The notes beneath the pieces were generated by a model. It was not told the DNA's origin and did no database searches. It was given only the letters and a program-made list of their open reading frames with translations. A DNA stretch of 64,000 nucleotides from Lachnospiraceae bacterium. GTDB lineage: Bacteria > Bacillota > Clostridia > Lachnospirales > Lachnospiraceae. The stretch covers positions 124,001 to 188,000 of the forward strand of contig JAKSHY010000003.1 of the NCBI GenBank assembly GCA_024399135.1. The letters run 5' to 3'. Position 1 is the first letter of the stretch; each line of letters opens with the position of its first letter. This document shows, piece after piece, positions 33,640 to 43,044 of this stretch. Both the position numbers and the translations under genes were made by a program.

Positions 33640-34530
33640 CTAGTTATTTTTCTTTCCAGCAACTATATGACTAAAAAATGCCGCCATTCCACGCCTTGGA
33701 ATTTTGCTTTCGAACTCTTTGTTCATTAATTTGTTAGCTATTTCTTCATATGCTAATGCAGATTTAGCGCTAGGCGTTGCCAAAGATACAGGTGTCTGCT
33801 GCATAACAGCCTTCGACAGCTGACTGTCCTCTGGAACGGCTCCTAAATATGTAATAGGAAGCTTTAAATATCTGGCAACTACAGCATTCAGCTTATTAAA
33901 GAGCATCTGACCTTCTTCTTTTCCACCCACCTTATTGGCAAGCATTTTAACCTCTGAATATTCTCTTTGGAATCTTGGATGTCTGTTCAATGCCTTTAAT
34001 AAAGAATATGAGTCAGTGATAGATGTAGGTTCTGGTGTAGTAACTAATATAATTTCTCCACTTGCTACTAAAAATTCCAGAACTGCATCTGAAATTCCAG
34101 CTCCTGTATCAATAATAACAACATCTGCAATAGCATCCAATTCTGCAAGATTCTGAATAATATATACTAAATAATCTCTGCTAAGATTAGATAAGCCCGC
34201 GATGCCTGAACCACCCGAAATAAAGCCAACCTCCGCTGGTCCCCAGGTTATTACTTCTTTTATATTTTTGTTCTGATATATCAAATCACTAAGATTATGC
34301 TTAGGAACCGCTCCGAACATAATCTCTATATTAGCAAGTCCAAAATCCGCATCTAAGATAATGACTCTCTGGCCCATCTTCTTAAACTGAATTGCAAGAT
34401 TGATTGCTGTATTGGACTTTCCAACGCCACCCTTTCCACTCGTAACAGTAATAATTCTGGCCAAAGGACGAGAGTTCTTTTTGATATTTTCAGCTTTTAT
34501 TATATTCCTTAACTGTTCTGCCTGATCCAT
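33640..34530 (-). CDS. flhG: MinD-like ATPase FlhG (YlxH)
   Basis: Controls number and position of flagella together with the FlhF GTPase and delivers C-ring parts. The 296-residue protein is a deviant Walker ATPase: TSGKGGVGKSNTAINLA (about 30-46), ILDADFGLANIEIMFG and VVIIDTGAGIS. The first residues, MDQAEQLRNIIK, correspond to the region that stimulates FlhF GTPase activity. It lies 13 bases after flhF, the usual arrangement. A basic tail (GMAAFFSHIVAGKKNN) probably contributes to membrane binding. Confidence 0.94.
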   Translation of the reverse strand: MDQAEQLRNIIKAENIKKNSRPLARIITVTSGKGGVGKSNTAINLAIQFKKMGQRVIILDADFGLANIEIMFGAVPKHNLSDLIYQNKNIKEVITWGPAEVGFISGGSGIAGLSNLSRDYLVYIIQNLAELDAIADVVIIDTGAGISDAVLEFLVASGEIILVTTPEPTSITDSYSLLKALNRHPRFQREYSEVKMLANKVGGKEEGQMLFNKLNAVVARYLKLPITYLGAVPEDSQLSKAVMQQTPVSLATPSAKSALAYEEIANKLMNKEFESKIPRRGMAAFFSHIVAGKKNN

Positions 34531-34543
34531 TCTTTACCTCGAA

Positions 34544-35893
34544 CTAGTTTCGTCTTCCGCCAAGTAACTGTTTTACTGTCTTTTGAGGATTAAATTCCTC
34601 AATATCCTCCGGTACATTCTGACCACATGTAACATAGCTTAATGCAGCTCCTGTATGAAGCTTTACATTAAGAAGATTTCCTAAAGTTGTTGTCTCATCA
34701 AGCTTCGTAAATATAAGCTTATACTCAGTCATCGCAGTATATGTATCGGCGATACTAATCAAATCTCTAAGCTTGGTTGTTGCCGAAAGTACCAAAAATA
34801 CTTCTTTTTCAACCTGCCCGTCAACAGAATGAATGAACCCATTCATAACCTCTCTTTGAGTTTCGTTATGATGTGAGTGTCCTGCTGTATCAACTAAAAT
34901 ATAATCGTAATCCTTAAAATCGGTTAATGCCTTCTCTACCTCTTCTATCGCATAAATGATTCTAAATGGTATTTCAAGAATATTAGCATAGGTATGAAGC
35001 TGTTCTGCCGCAGCAATTCTATAGGTGTCTGCTGTCAAAAGAGCAACCTTCTTTTTATAGTCAACACTGAATTTTGATGCAATCTTAGCTATAGTTGTAG
35101 TCTTTCCTACACCAGTAGGTCCAACGAAGAATACAACCTTTGGTCCTTTAACTGATGGCTTGATAGTTTCTGGATTTCCAAATTTTAATATCATCTTCTG
35201 ATATGTGTTAGATAACGCCATCTCAAAAGGTGTGTTAGGATTAATGTTCTTCTCCATCTCTTCAATAATCTGATTAGCATATTTTTCGTTAATCTCATTA
35301 TCTATCATGGTATTATACAGAAGCTTAACGAACTTGCTGACCTCTGTTGAAATCTCAGGAGCAGAGCTTTTACTTTCACTCTTTGGAGCCTCGGCTTCTT
35401 TATTCACAGTTGCCTGTGGTTCAGGCTTTTGAAGCTGTGCTTCAAGCATTGTATGAAGAGAATCCAGCTTCTCTTCTATGACACTGCTGTCGCTTTTTCT
35501 ATTACTAAGTCTTTCAATTGCAGTAGGTGTGATAACTTCCTCAGCCTTTAGGTCTATTGTTGGACGTATATCTTTGTCATTATTAGAAGAAATAAGCTTC
35601 TCAACTGCACTCTCATTACGAGCCTCTGTGTCATCCTTTTCTTCATTCTTAATAATCTTATCTGCAACACTTCTAACCCCCGCTATAGCTTCTACTATTT
35701 CGGAGTTCTGAGTGCGGACGACTTCGTCTTCTAACGCTACAGTCACTTCTACCATCTGAGGAAGAAGGAAGCTGAAAAGTCCCTTTTTCTTAACATTACG
35801 AACATTCATTTCAACAACATTAGGACCAAGCTCCTGATATGCTGCGTTTAATGCCTCTTCTTTAGTTTTTCCCTGGAATTTTTTAATTATCAT
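34544..35893 (-). CDS. flhF: Flagellar SRP-type GTPase FlhF
   Basis: Guides the first flagellar components to the right place in the membrane. The 449 residues comprise a short B domain (MIIKKFQGKTKEEALNAAYQ), a long poorly conserved linker rich in Glu and Lys (about 60-180), and the N and G domains (about 185-449). The latter carry GPTGVGKTTTIAKIA, LLTADTYRIAAAEQL, DTAGHSHHN and FTKLDETTTLG. The ATG overlaps the flhA tail by 11 bases. All GTPase motifs are intact. Confidence 0.95.
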   Translation of the reverse strand: MIIKKFQGKTKEEALNAAYQELGPNVVEMNVRNVKKKGLFSFLLPQMVEVTVALEDEVVRTQNSEIVEAIAGVRSVADKIIKNEEKDDTEARNESAVEKLISSNNDKDIRPTIDLKAEEVITPTAIERLSNRKSDSSVIEEKLDSLHTMLEAQLQKPEPQATVNKEAEAPKSESKSSAPEISTEVSKFVKLLYNTMIDNEINEKYANQIIEEMEKNINPNTPFEMALSNTYQKMILKFGNPETIKPSVKGPKVVFFVGPTGVGKTTTIAKIASKFSVDYKKKVALLTADTYRIAAAEQLHTYANILEIPFRIIYAIEEVEKALTDFKDYDYILVDTAGHSHHNETQREVMNGFIHSVDGQVEKEVFLVLSATTKLRDLISIADTYTAMTEYKLIFTKLDETTTLGNLLNVKLHTGAALSYVTCGQNVPEDIEEFNPQKTVKQLLGGRRN

Positions 35894-37931
35894 TGATTGT
35901 CACCATTCCTACGGACTGTAATTCTATATTGCTTTCAATTTCATTATAAGATACTACTATTAAATCCTTAAAGTAGTCCTCTGTTAATCTCTTAAAATAC
36001 ATTCTGACGATTGGAGAAGTAACCACAATAGGGCTCTTGCCCATATTTTCGAGCTTATCAACCTCTGCCTGAACCGAATTAATAATAGCTCTCGTCTTTT
36101 CTGGATCAAGTGTTAAGTATGCACCTGTCTCCGTCTGCTTAACCGATGCCATAATGTCCTGCTCTATCTGAGGATCAACTGTTACAACAGAAGTCATTTC
36201 ATTAGGAGCAAAGAATCTGCCGGAAATTGCACGCTTAAGAGCCTGTCTTACATACTCTGTCAGAATATCTGTATCTCTTGTAGTTGTTGCGTAATCTGCA
36301 AGTGTTTCAAATACAGTAAGCAAATCTCTTATTGAAATTCCTTCGCGAAGAAGATTCTGCAATACCTTCTGAACCTCACCAAGGCCAAGAAGCTTAGGTA
36401 CAAGTTCATCAACAAGTGAAGGATTAGTATCTTTAAGATTATTAACAAGATTCTGAACATCCTGACGGGTCAGAAGCTCTGCAATATGCTGTCTTATTAT
36501 TTCAGTTAAATGCGTAGCTATAATTGATGGAGGATCAACTACTGTGTATCCTACAGACTCAGCACGCTCTCTTTGGCTTTCAGTAATCCATATAGCAGGA
36601 AGATGGAATGATGGCTCGAAGGTTGGAATACCCATAATCTCCTCTTCTACATAACCTGGATTCATCGCCATATAGTGATCAAACAGAATTTCGCCTTCCG
36701 AAACCTGAATGCCCTTAATCTTGATTATATACTGATTAGGATTAAGCTGGATATTATCTCGAAGACGAATGATAGGAACAACTGTACCAAGCTCAAGAGC
36801 TATCTGTCTTCTAATCATTACTACTCGGTCTAACAAGTCTCCACCCTGATTAACATCCGCAAGCGGAATAATTCCATAACCGAACTCAAGCTCGATAGGG
36901 TCAACCTGCAAAAGAGAATTAACATTTTCAGGCTGCCTGATTTCCTCTGCCGCAGCTTCTTCCTTCGTAACCTCTGTTTCAATCTTCGATGTTTCAATAT
37001 GTGCTGAAACGCTTCTTCCAACTACTATGAAAACAAGACCTAAAGCCAGGAATATAATTGTTGGAAGTGGTGTAATAATACCTAATAAGGAAAGGATTGC
37101 ACCAACTATATAAAGAGCTTTTGGAAGGCCGAATAACTGCTTTACCAAAACAGAACCAAAATCAGCATCCTTAGAACCCTTAGTAACCAGAATACCCGTT
37201 GACAAAGATATAAGAAGTGAAGGAATCTGCGATACTAAACCATCACCAATTGTTAAGACAACATACTTATTCAGTGCTGCGCTAAAATCAAGGTTCTGTC
37301 TCATAACACCCATGGCGATACCACCAATTACATTAACAGCTGTAATAATAAGACCTGCTGTAGCATCTCCCTTAACGTACTTAACAGCACCATCCATTGA
37401 ACCAAAGAACGATGCTTCTTCCTGAATCTTATCTCTTCTTCTCTTTGCTTCGGCATCATCGATTGCTCCTGTATTTAAGTCAGCATCAATGGCCATCTGT
37501 TTACCAGGCATAGCATCGAGTGTGAATCTTGCTGTAACCTCAGCTACACGCTCTGAACCTTTGTTGATAACCATGAACTGTACTATAAGAAGAATCAAAA
37601 ATACGATGGTACCAACAATCAAATCACCTCCACCTACATATCCTCCGAAGGTCTGTACTACTTTTCCCGGGTCACCAGTCGTTAGGATAAGCTTGGTAGA
37701 TGAAATATTAAGTGCAATTCTGAATATGGTTGTGAATAACAGAATTGTCGGATAAAAGGAAAGATCTAATACCTCAACTGAAAACATCGAAACGAATAAA
37801 ATCGTAAACGCCACAGAGATATTAACAGCCAAAAGAACATCCAAAAATCCTGATGGCAGCGTGATAATCATCATGATGAAGGCTGCAACTACATATACGG
37901 CAACTCCGACATCGGCTCTTGATATCTTCAC
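35883..37931 (-). CDS. flhA: Flagellar export gate protein FlhA
   Basis: Main component of the export gate of the flagellar type III secretion system. The 682-residue protein has about eight membrane helices in the first 310 residues with the FHIPEP signature region (FTLDAMPGKQMAIDADLNTG near 138-157). The cytoplasmic ring domain follows (about 350-682; LIPLADV-like and VVIPIRLRDN-like blocks). It lies after flhB with 60 bases between and is translationally coupled to flhF. Length is normal. Confidence 0.96.
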   Translation of the reverse strand: MKISRADVGVAVYVVAAFIMMIITLPSGFLDVLLAVNISVAFTILFVSMFSVEVLDLSFYPTILLFTTIFRIALNISSTKLILTTGDPGKVVQTFGGYVGGGDLIVGTIVFLILLIVQFMVINKGSERVAEVTARFTLDAMPGKQMAIDADLNTGAIDDAEAKRRRDKIQEEASFFGSMDGAVKYVKGDATAGLIITAVNVIGGIAMGVMRQNLDFSAALNKYVVLTIGDGLVSQIPSLLISLSTGILVTKGSKDADFGSVLVKQLFGLPKALYIVGAILSLLGIITPLPTIIFLALGLVFIVVGRSVSAHIETSKIETEVTKEEAAAEEIRQPENVNSLLQVDPIELEFGYGIIPLADVNQGGDLLDRVVMIRRQIALELGTVVPIIRLRDNIQLNPNQYIIKIKGIQVSEGEILFDHYMAMNPGYVEEEIMGIPTFEPSFHLPAIWITESQRERAESVGYTVVDPPSIIATHLTEIIRQHIAELLTRQDVQNLVNNLKDTNPSLVDELVPKLLGLGEVQKVLQNLLREGISIRDLLTVFETLADYATTTRDTDILTEYVRQALKRAISGRFFAPNEMTSVVTVDPQIEQDIMASVKQTETGAYLTLDPEKTRAIINSVQAEVDKLENMGKSPIVVTSPIVRMYFKRLTEDYFKDLIVVSYNEIESNIELQSVGMVTINDN

Positions 37932-37991
37932 GAGGTTTTCCTCCTTTCCTTAATAGTATTCATATTGAACCTTAATAAAAGGTCAACCTGA

Positions 37992-39107
37992 TTAAATCTT
38001 GCCCTGAAGCTGATATACGAACGCAAGAACATTCGCAACTGGTTCATACAGTTCAGGCGGAATAAGCTGTCCGACCTCTACTGTTGCATACAGCATTCTG
38101 GCCAAAGGCTTATCTTCCATAATATAAACGTCGTTTTCTCTGGCGACTTCCTTGATTTTCTGTGCCAAATAATCTGCTCCCTTAGCTATAACAATTGGAG
38201 CTCCCACATCTGAATCTCTGTCATATTTAATAGCAACAGCATAGTGAGTAGGGTTCGTGATTACTACGTCAGCTGTTGGAAGCTCCTGCATCATTCTACG
38301 CATTGAAGCTTCACGCATACGCTGCTTAATCTTACCCTTAACCTGAGGATCTCCCTCCTGGTTCTTATACTCATCCTTTACTTCCTGCTTGGTCATCATC
38401 ATATCCTGATGGAATTTCCATTTCTGATAAGCAAAGTCTCCAGCAGCGATTATTATATATACAGCAGCGATTCTGATTCCCAAATCGACTACGATTTCAC
38501 CTATTAATCCTATAGCCTGCTTAACAGGCATATCATATAGAAGATATATCTCTTTTCCTACTCCCGAAATATAATTCCATACGACATATCCAACCAGTAT
38601 GAGCTTTAAGAGTGACTTAACAAGCTCTATTAATGAATTTGCAGAAAAAATTCTTTTAAATCCATTAATCGGATTAAGCTTACTAAATTTTGGTTTTAAT
38701 GGTTTAGTGGTTGGTTTCCACTTAACCTGAATTACATCACTTATGAAAGCAACTATGAAAGCAACTAAGAAAAATGGCAGTACCATTACTAAAATTCTTA
38801 GCATTGCAGTTCTCAAAAATACTGAAATGGCAGCCGCAGGTGTATTCCCATCATATCTTTGGATAATTCCCGAAATACCTGAATACATATGCTCGAAAAG
38901 GCCAAGAAAATCAGTTCCGAGAGTTCCTATATAAACTCTTATCAAAATGAACATAGCCATAATTCCGGCTGCGTTAGCTATTTCTTTGCTCTTGGCTACC
39001 TGTCCTTCTTTTCTGGCATCCTCTAACTTCTTACCAGTAGGCTGTTCAGTTTTTTCACCACCAGGTCCGTCCTTTGCGAAGAACTGAAGATTATATTCCA
39101 ACACCAT
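37992..39107 (-). CDS. flhB: Flagellar export switch protein FlhB
   Basis: Switches export from hook to filament substrates after self-cleavage. The 371-residue protein starts with the typical MVLEYNLQFFAKDGPGGEKT and TGKKLEDARKEGQVAKSKEI region. It then has four membrane helices (to about 215) and the cytoplasmic domain with the NPTH autocleavage motif (VVITNPTHYAVAIKYD, about 276-291). Its ATG overlaps the fliR stop by one base (TAATG). Confidence 0.96.
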   Translation of the reverse strand: MVLEYNLQFFAKDGPGGEKTEQPTGKKLEDARKEGQVAKSKEIANAAGIMAMFILIRVYIGTLGTDFLGLFEHMYSGISGIIQRYDGNTPAAAISVFLRTAMLRILVMVLPFFLVAFIVAFISDVIQVKWKPTTKPLKPKFSKLNPINGFKRIFSANSLIELVKSLLKLILVGYVVWNYISGVGKEIYLLYDMPVKQAIGLIGEIVVDLGIRIAAVYIIIAAGDFAYQKWKFHQDMMMTKQEVKDEYKNQEGDPQVKGKIKQRMREASMRRMMQELPTADVVITNPTHYAVAIKYDRDSDVGAPIVIAKGADYLAQKIKEVARENDVYIMEDKPLARMLYATVEVGQLIPPELYEPVANVLAFVYQLQGKI

Positions 39108-39886
39108 TAGCTAATAGCCTCCACCATGGTAACAACCATATGCTTCATTTCAGTAAATATCATATTCGCTGCATCAGGAAGCATTACTGCTGATAAGAAC
39201 AATATACTAAGTCCAACTAAAACCTTAATCTGAATACCAACAGCAAACATATTAAGCTGTGGTGAAACCTTAGCTAAAACACCAAGGACAGCATTAAGGA
39301 TAATCATTGTCGCGAATATAGGAAGACATATTCTAAAGCCTATAAGAACGTAATCCCCCATGAATTCAAGCATTCCTGACATTAATCTATTAATGTGAAA
39401 TACCTCTCCATTAACTGGAATTAATGTATATGTTTCTATTAATGCTTCAATAAGATATCTGTGCATTCCAGATAACAAAAGCATGAGCATTATAGAGTAA
39501 TTGTAAAATACTCCCGAGATGGTTACCGAATCTCTGGTTGTTGGATCCATCAGTGTAACCATACTAAGTCCCATCTCCATATCTGCTATATGACCTGCGA
39601 AATTAACTATCATCATGCAGACATTAGCACCAAAGCCTATGATAAGACCTGCTAAAACCTCTTTTAGGACTAATAAAAAATACTGAATTAACGAATCATA
39701 AACCGGACCATCAGTTGGAATTAGTTTAAAGATAAGTGCGCTAAGAAAAATACTAAGAAGTATTCTGACATGTCTTGGAGTATTACTCATACTAAAGAAT
39801 GGTGCTACATAAACAAAACTCGCCACCCTCATTAGCACTAAAAAGAACAATTCTAAATTCTGATATGTAAAAGAGTAATCAAACAT
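39107..39886 (-). CDS. fliR: Flagellar export apparatus protein FliR
   Basis: Part of the FliPQR export channel. The 259-residue membrane protein has about six hydrophobic segments; the family stretch GLIIGFGANVCMMIVNFAGH (about 80-99) is well kept. It stands between fliQ (five bases upstream) and flhB (one base overlap). It is not fused to FlhB as in some Clostridia. Confidence 0.94.
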   Translation of the reverse strand: MFDYSFTYQNLELFFLVLMRVASFVYVAPFFSMSNTPRHVRILLSIFLSALIFKLIPTDGPVYDSLIQYFLLVLKEVLAGLIIGFGANVCMMIVNFAGHIADMEMGLSMVTLMDPTTRDSVTISGVFYNYSIMLMLLLSGMHRYLIEALIETYTLIPVNGEVFHINRLMSGMLEFMGDYVLIGFRICLPIFATMIILNAVLGVLAKVSPQLNMFAVGIQIKVLVGLSILFLSAVMLPDAANMIFTEMKHMVVTMVEAIS

Positions 39887-39891
39887 ACGCG

Positions 39892-40161
39892 CTACTTAAT
39901 ATAAACACTAAAATCTGCCCATAATGACTCCATATAACCAGCCATATTATTAAGCATCCAATGTCCTAAAACTATAATTGCTAAAAAGATTGCTATGATC
40001 TTAGGCACGAAAGTAAGCGTCTGTTCCTGAATCGATGTTACTGTCTGAAAAATACTTACAATAAGACCAACAATTAATGACACTAAAAGAACAGGTGCTG
40101 AAGTTTTAATTATTAAATATAACGCTTCGCTGGAAATAGCAGCAACGTCATCTATCGTCAT
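39892..40161 (-). CDS. fliQ: Flagellar export apparatus protein FliQ
   Basis: A small channel subunit of the flagellar export gate, 89 residues with two membrane helices (about 16-40 and 52-76). The conserved PVLLVSLIVGLIVSIFQTVT and SIQEQTLTFVPKI stretches identify it clearly. It lies 15 bases after fliP. Length is normal. Confidence 0.95.
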   Translation of the reverse strand: MTIDDVAAISSEALYLIIKTSAPVLLVSLIVGLIVSIFQTVTSIQEQTLTFVPKIIAIFLAIIVLGHWMLNNMAGYMESLWADFSVYIK

Positions 40162-40176
40162 AGCTTATCCTCTTAA

Positions 40177-41025
40177 TCAGTAAAATGTCTTAACTAAATT
40201 TCCAATAATAAGATTCCATCCGTCTGCAAGAACGAACAATAAAATTTTAAACGGCATGGAAATCGTGGTTGGTGGCAGCATCATCATACCCATACTCATA
40301 AGTGCTGAGGCTACTACCATATCAATTACAATAAATGGAATGTATATCAAAAAGCCTATAATAAAGGCTGTTCTTAACTCACTTACAACGAACGCAGGAA
40401 CTAAAACCTCTGTAGGTATCGAATCCAAAGATCCATCCCATTCATCTTTACTAATTTCAAGAAACATTCGAACATCCTTCGTCTGTGTCTGTCCATACAT
40501 GAACTGTCTTAAAGGATTAATTGCTTCTTCAAAGAACTGTTCCTGGGTGATTTCCCCCTTGTCGAACGGTTCTAGTGCGTTCGTATATACCTGACCTAAT
40601 GTAGGTCTCATAATGAAAAAGGTCAAAAACAAAGCTAACCCAATCAGTACCTGATTCGGAGGGGCTGTTTGGGTGCTAAGTGCAGCTCTGGTAAAGTGTA
40701 AAACAATGATAACTCTGGTATAACTGGTTAACATAATTAGCAATGTTGGGGCAATCGCTAATAAAGTTAAGGTTATAAGAATTCTTAATGTACCACTAAC
40801 CGAACCATTATCTCCACGAGTAGTAATGGTTATGCTGTTCGCTATATTAAGTTCACCTAAGTCTTCCTGTGAATCTGCTGTTCCTGGTTCGTTAATATTA
40901 GTTCTCGAACCAGTTTCACCTGTTAAACCGGTATCTAAAGGTGCAGCATGCGCAGGAAAAGAAGGCAATATACATAATATGCCCACCGTTACCAGTAGGC
41001 ATATTATTGTCTTTATCTTCTTCAT
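40177..41025 (-). CDS. fliP: Flagellar export apparatus protein FliP
   Basis: Main channel-forming subunit of the export gate. It has a cleavable signal peptide (MKKIKTIICLLVTVGILCIL, probably cut after AHA at 27), a variable segment to about residue 70, and four membrane helices. Family motifs include TSYTRVIIVLHFTRAALSTQ, PPNQVLIGLALFLTFF and GMMMLPPTTISMPFK. The 282-residue length is usual for Firmicutes. It is 16 bases before fliQ and 10 bases after fliO. Confidence 0.95.
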   Translation of the reverse strand: MKKIKTIICLLVTVGILCILPSFPAHAAPLDTGLTGETGSRTNINEPGTADSQEDLGELNIANSITITTRGDNGSVSGTLRILITLTLLAIAPTLLIMLTSYTRVIIVLHFTRAALSTQTAPPNQVLIGLALFLTFFIMRPTLGQVYTNALEPFDKGEITQEQFFEEAINPLRQFMYGQTQTKDVRMFLEISKDEWDGSLDSIPTEVLVPAFVVSELRTAFIIGFLIYIPFIVIDMVVASALMSMGMMMLPPTTISMPFKILLFVLADGWNLIIGNLVKTFY

Positions 41026-41035
41026 GAAAGATAAC

Positions 41036-41407
41036 CTAATCTTCTTTCTTCTTGTTTATGTTCTTTACTTTCTCAAGAACCGAAGCGAAGGAAGGTGTAG
41101 ACTCTTCTTCTGTTTTAATTATTAGTTCATCCCGAGATATTTCGGTCAAGAAACTAACCTCGTCCTTACCAATAGCAATTACGAGATATTTATTCCCCGC
41201 TCTTACAATCTGAACATACTTATTATTAGAGATTCTCTGGGTCTCAATAACTTCCAAATTATCTCCACCTGACATCTGTCCCTTCTGAACCTTACTAATC
41301 CACCTAGTGGTGAACCAGGTTATAACAAGGACGAATATGAACAGTAATAAGACTACGAAAAACTGTAAGAAACTGTTCGTCCTGGATGAAATTTCTGACA
41401 GGAGCAT
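41036..41407 (-). CDS. fliO: Flagellar biosynthesis protein FliO (FliZ in Bacillus)
   Basis: Assembly factor for the FliPQR channel. The 123-residue protein has one membrane helix near residues 13-35 and the FliO-type cytoplasmic part (LEVIETQRISNNKYVQIVRA, about 50-69). Low sequence conservation is normal for this family, so identification rests on this motif, the size and the place between cheY and fliP. Confidence 0.85.
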   Translation of the reverse strand: MLLSEISSRTNSFLQFFVVLLLFIFVLVITWFTTRWISKVQKGQMSGGDNLEVIETQRISNNKYVQIVRAGNKYLVIAIGKDEVSFLTEISRDELIIKTEEESTPSFASVLEKVKNINKKKED

Positions 41408-41410
41408 TCT

Positions 41411-41773
41411 TTAACCAACTACCTTCTTAACTGCTTCAAGTACACGGTCAGCCTGGAAAGGTTTAACAATAAAGTCCTTAGCTCCAGCCTGAATAGACTC
41501 AATAACCATAGCCTGCTGTCCCATAGCAGAACACATGATAATTAAAGCATTAGGATCGGAACCCTTAATTTTCTTTAATGCACCAATACCATCCAACTCA
41601 GGCATTGTGATATCCATAAGAACAAGATCAGGATGTAATTCCGCATACTTTTCAACAGCCTTAGCACCGTTCTCAGCTTCGCCTACAACGTTGTAGCCAT
41701 TCTTTGATAGGATATCCTTAATCATCATTCGCATGAAAGCTGCATCATCAACAATTAAAATATTCTTCGCCAT
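41411..41773 (-). CDS. cheY: Chemotaxis response regulator CheY
   Basis: A 120-residue single receiver domain that, when phosphorylated by CheA, binds FliM/FliY and changes rotation. Key residues are visible: the acidic pair Asp9/Asp10 (LIVDDAAF), phospho-acceptor Asp54 (LVLMDITMP), Ser in MCSAMG and Lys in IVKPFQ. It lies between fliY and fliO, the arrangement known from Bacillus. Confidence 0.96.
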   Translation of the reverse strand: MAKNILIVDDAAFMRMMIKDILSKNGYNVVGEAENGAKAVEKYAELHPDLVLMDITMPELDGIGALKKIKGSDPNALIIMCSAMGQQAMVIESIQAGAKDFIVKPFQADRVLEAVKKVVG

Positions 41774-41784
41774 TTTTACTCTCC

Positions 41785-43041
41785 TTAATTTATGATTTCG
41801 GTTACACGAATACCGAAACTTTCTTCAATTACAACAACTTCTCCCTTAGCAACAAACTTGCCATTAACAAGTACATCTATAGGTTCACCGGCTATCTTAT
41901 CAAGTTCAATGATAGTACCAGGTGCAAAGTCCAATATCTCTGAAATAGACTTCTTAGTTCTTCCAAGCTCAACAGTTACCTCTAATGGAACATCCTTGAT
42001 AATTCCTATGTTCTCTGCTCCAGGAACCTGTGAATAATCAGGTGTGAAAGACTGGAACTGTGCCGGGCTTATACTCATCTGAGGCATCTGCATTGGTGGA
42101 TAACCCATTGGAGGATATCCCATCGGCATTCCCATCTGAGGCATAGGCTGTGGTATTGGCTGTTCAGCCTGTGGTGGAACATATGGAGCGGCCTGTGGTA
42201 CGGGCTGCGGAGCACTCTGAGGTGCTGGCGCTGGCTCTGGTGCCGGAGCTGGTGCTGCTGGCGCCGGCTCTGGTTCAGGTTCATCTCCTGCTCCTGAGAA
42301 GGTATTATATAAATCCTTCGCAAAATCTATTGGGTATAACTGCATGATGGTTGAATCAACCAAATCATCAATCTGCATCTTAAATGAAATCTTAGCAAAC
42401 GTGCCTGCCAGGAATGGAGCAATTGATTCTGCATCCATTATTTCAGTAAGATCAACAAGCGATGCTTCTGGTGGAGAAATATCAATCATCTTGCCAAGCA
42501 TTGTCGACAAGGATGTTGCCGAAGAACCCATCATCTGGTTCATGGCTTCTGAAATAGCACTTAAGTGCAATTCTCCAAGTTCACCATCTGTATTAGTTCC
42601 ATCACCACCCATCATCAAATCGGTGATAATCTTAACATCATTTTCTTTAAGAACCATGATGTTGGAACCATCCAAGCCTACTGTATATTTAATCTGAATA
42701 AATACACACGGTCTTTGGTAATCTTCAATAACTGTCTTCCAGTTAGCAAGTGTAACTGTAGGTGTCGTGATATTAACTTTTCTGTTAACAAGCGAATATA
42801 ATGTCGTTGCTGAAGAACCCATACTAATGTTGGCAATTTCTCCAACAGCATCTCTCTCTTCCATAGAAAGAAGCGATTCATCAATCTCACCAGGATCTGA
42901 TGAGCCTTGAAGAATTGGTGCGCTTGCTGCCTCTTCGGGTGCTGGTGCATCTTCACTAGCTGGCGCATCTCCTCCTCCAGATAAATCCATTCCGGAAAGT
43001 AGAGCATTTATTTCGTCTTGTGATAACATTCCTCCGTCCAT
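41785..43041 (-). CDS. fliY: Flagellar switch protein / CheY-P phosphatase FliY
   Basis: C-ring protein that also dephosphorylates CheY-P. The 418 residues start with a CheY-binding peptide (MLSQDEINALLSGMD) like that of FliM. A CheC-type phosphatase domain (about 60-255) with two Glu/Asn motifs (GEIANISMGSSATTL and SEAMNQMMGSSATSL) follows. Next is an unusually long Pro/Ala/Gln/Met-rich linker (about 255-335, with GYPPMGYPPM), then the FliN-like SpoA domain (about 340-418). It is 12 bases before cheY and 3 after fliM. Confidence 0.95.
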   Translation of the reverse strand: MDGGMLSQDEINALLSGMDLSGGGDAPASEDAPAPEEAASAPILQGSSDPGEIDESLLSMEERDAVGEIANISMGSSATTLYSLVNRKVNITTPTVTLANWKTVIEDYQRPCVFIQIKYTVGLDGSNIMVLKENDVKIITDLMMGGDGTNTDGELGELHLSAISEAMNQMMGSSATSLSTMLGKMIDISPPEASLVDLTEIMDAESIAPFLAGTFAKISFKMQIDDLVDSTIMQLYPIDFAKDLYNTFSGAGDEPEPEPAPAAPAPAPEPAPAPQSAPQPVPQAAPYVPPQAEQPIPQPMPQMGMPMGYPPMGYPPMQMPQMSISPAQFQSFTPDYSQVPGAENIGIIKDVPLEVTVELGRTKKSISEILDFAPGTIIELDKIAGEPIDVLVNGKFVAKGEVVVIEESFGIRVTEIIN

Positions 43042-43044
43042 GCC

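Noticed and set aside
42150-42347. Open frames opposite the fliY Pro-rich region
   Set aside because: Shadow frames created by the low-complexity codon pattern; no ribosome site and no recognisable product.
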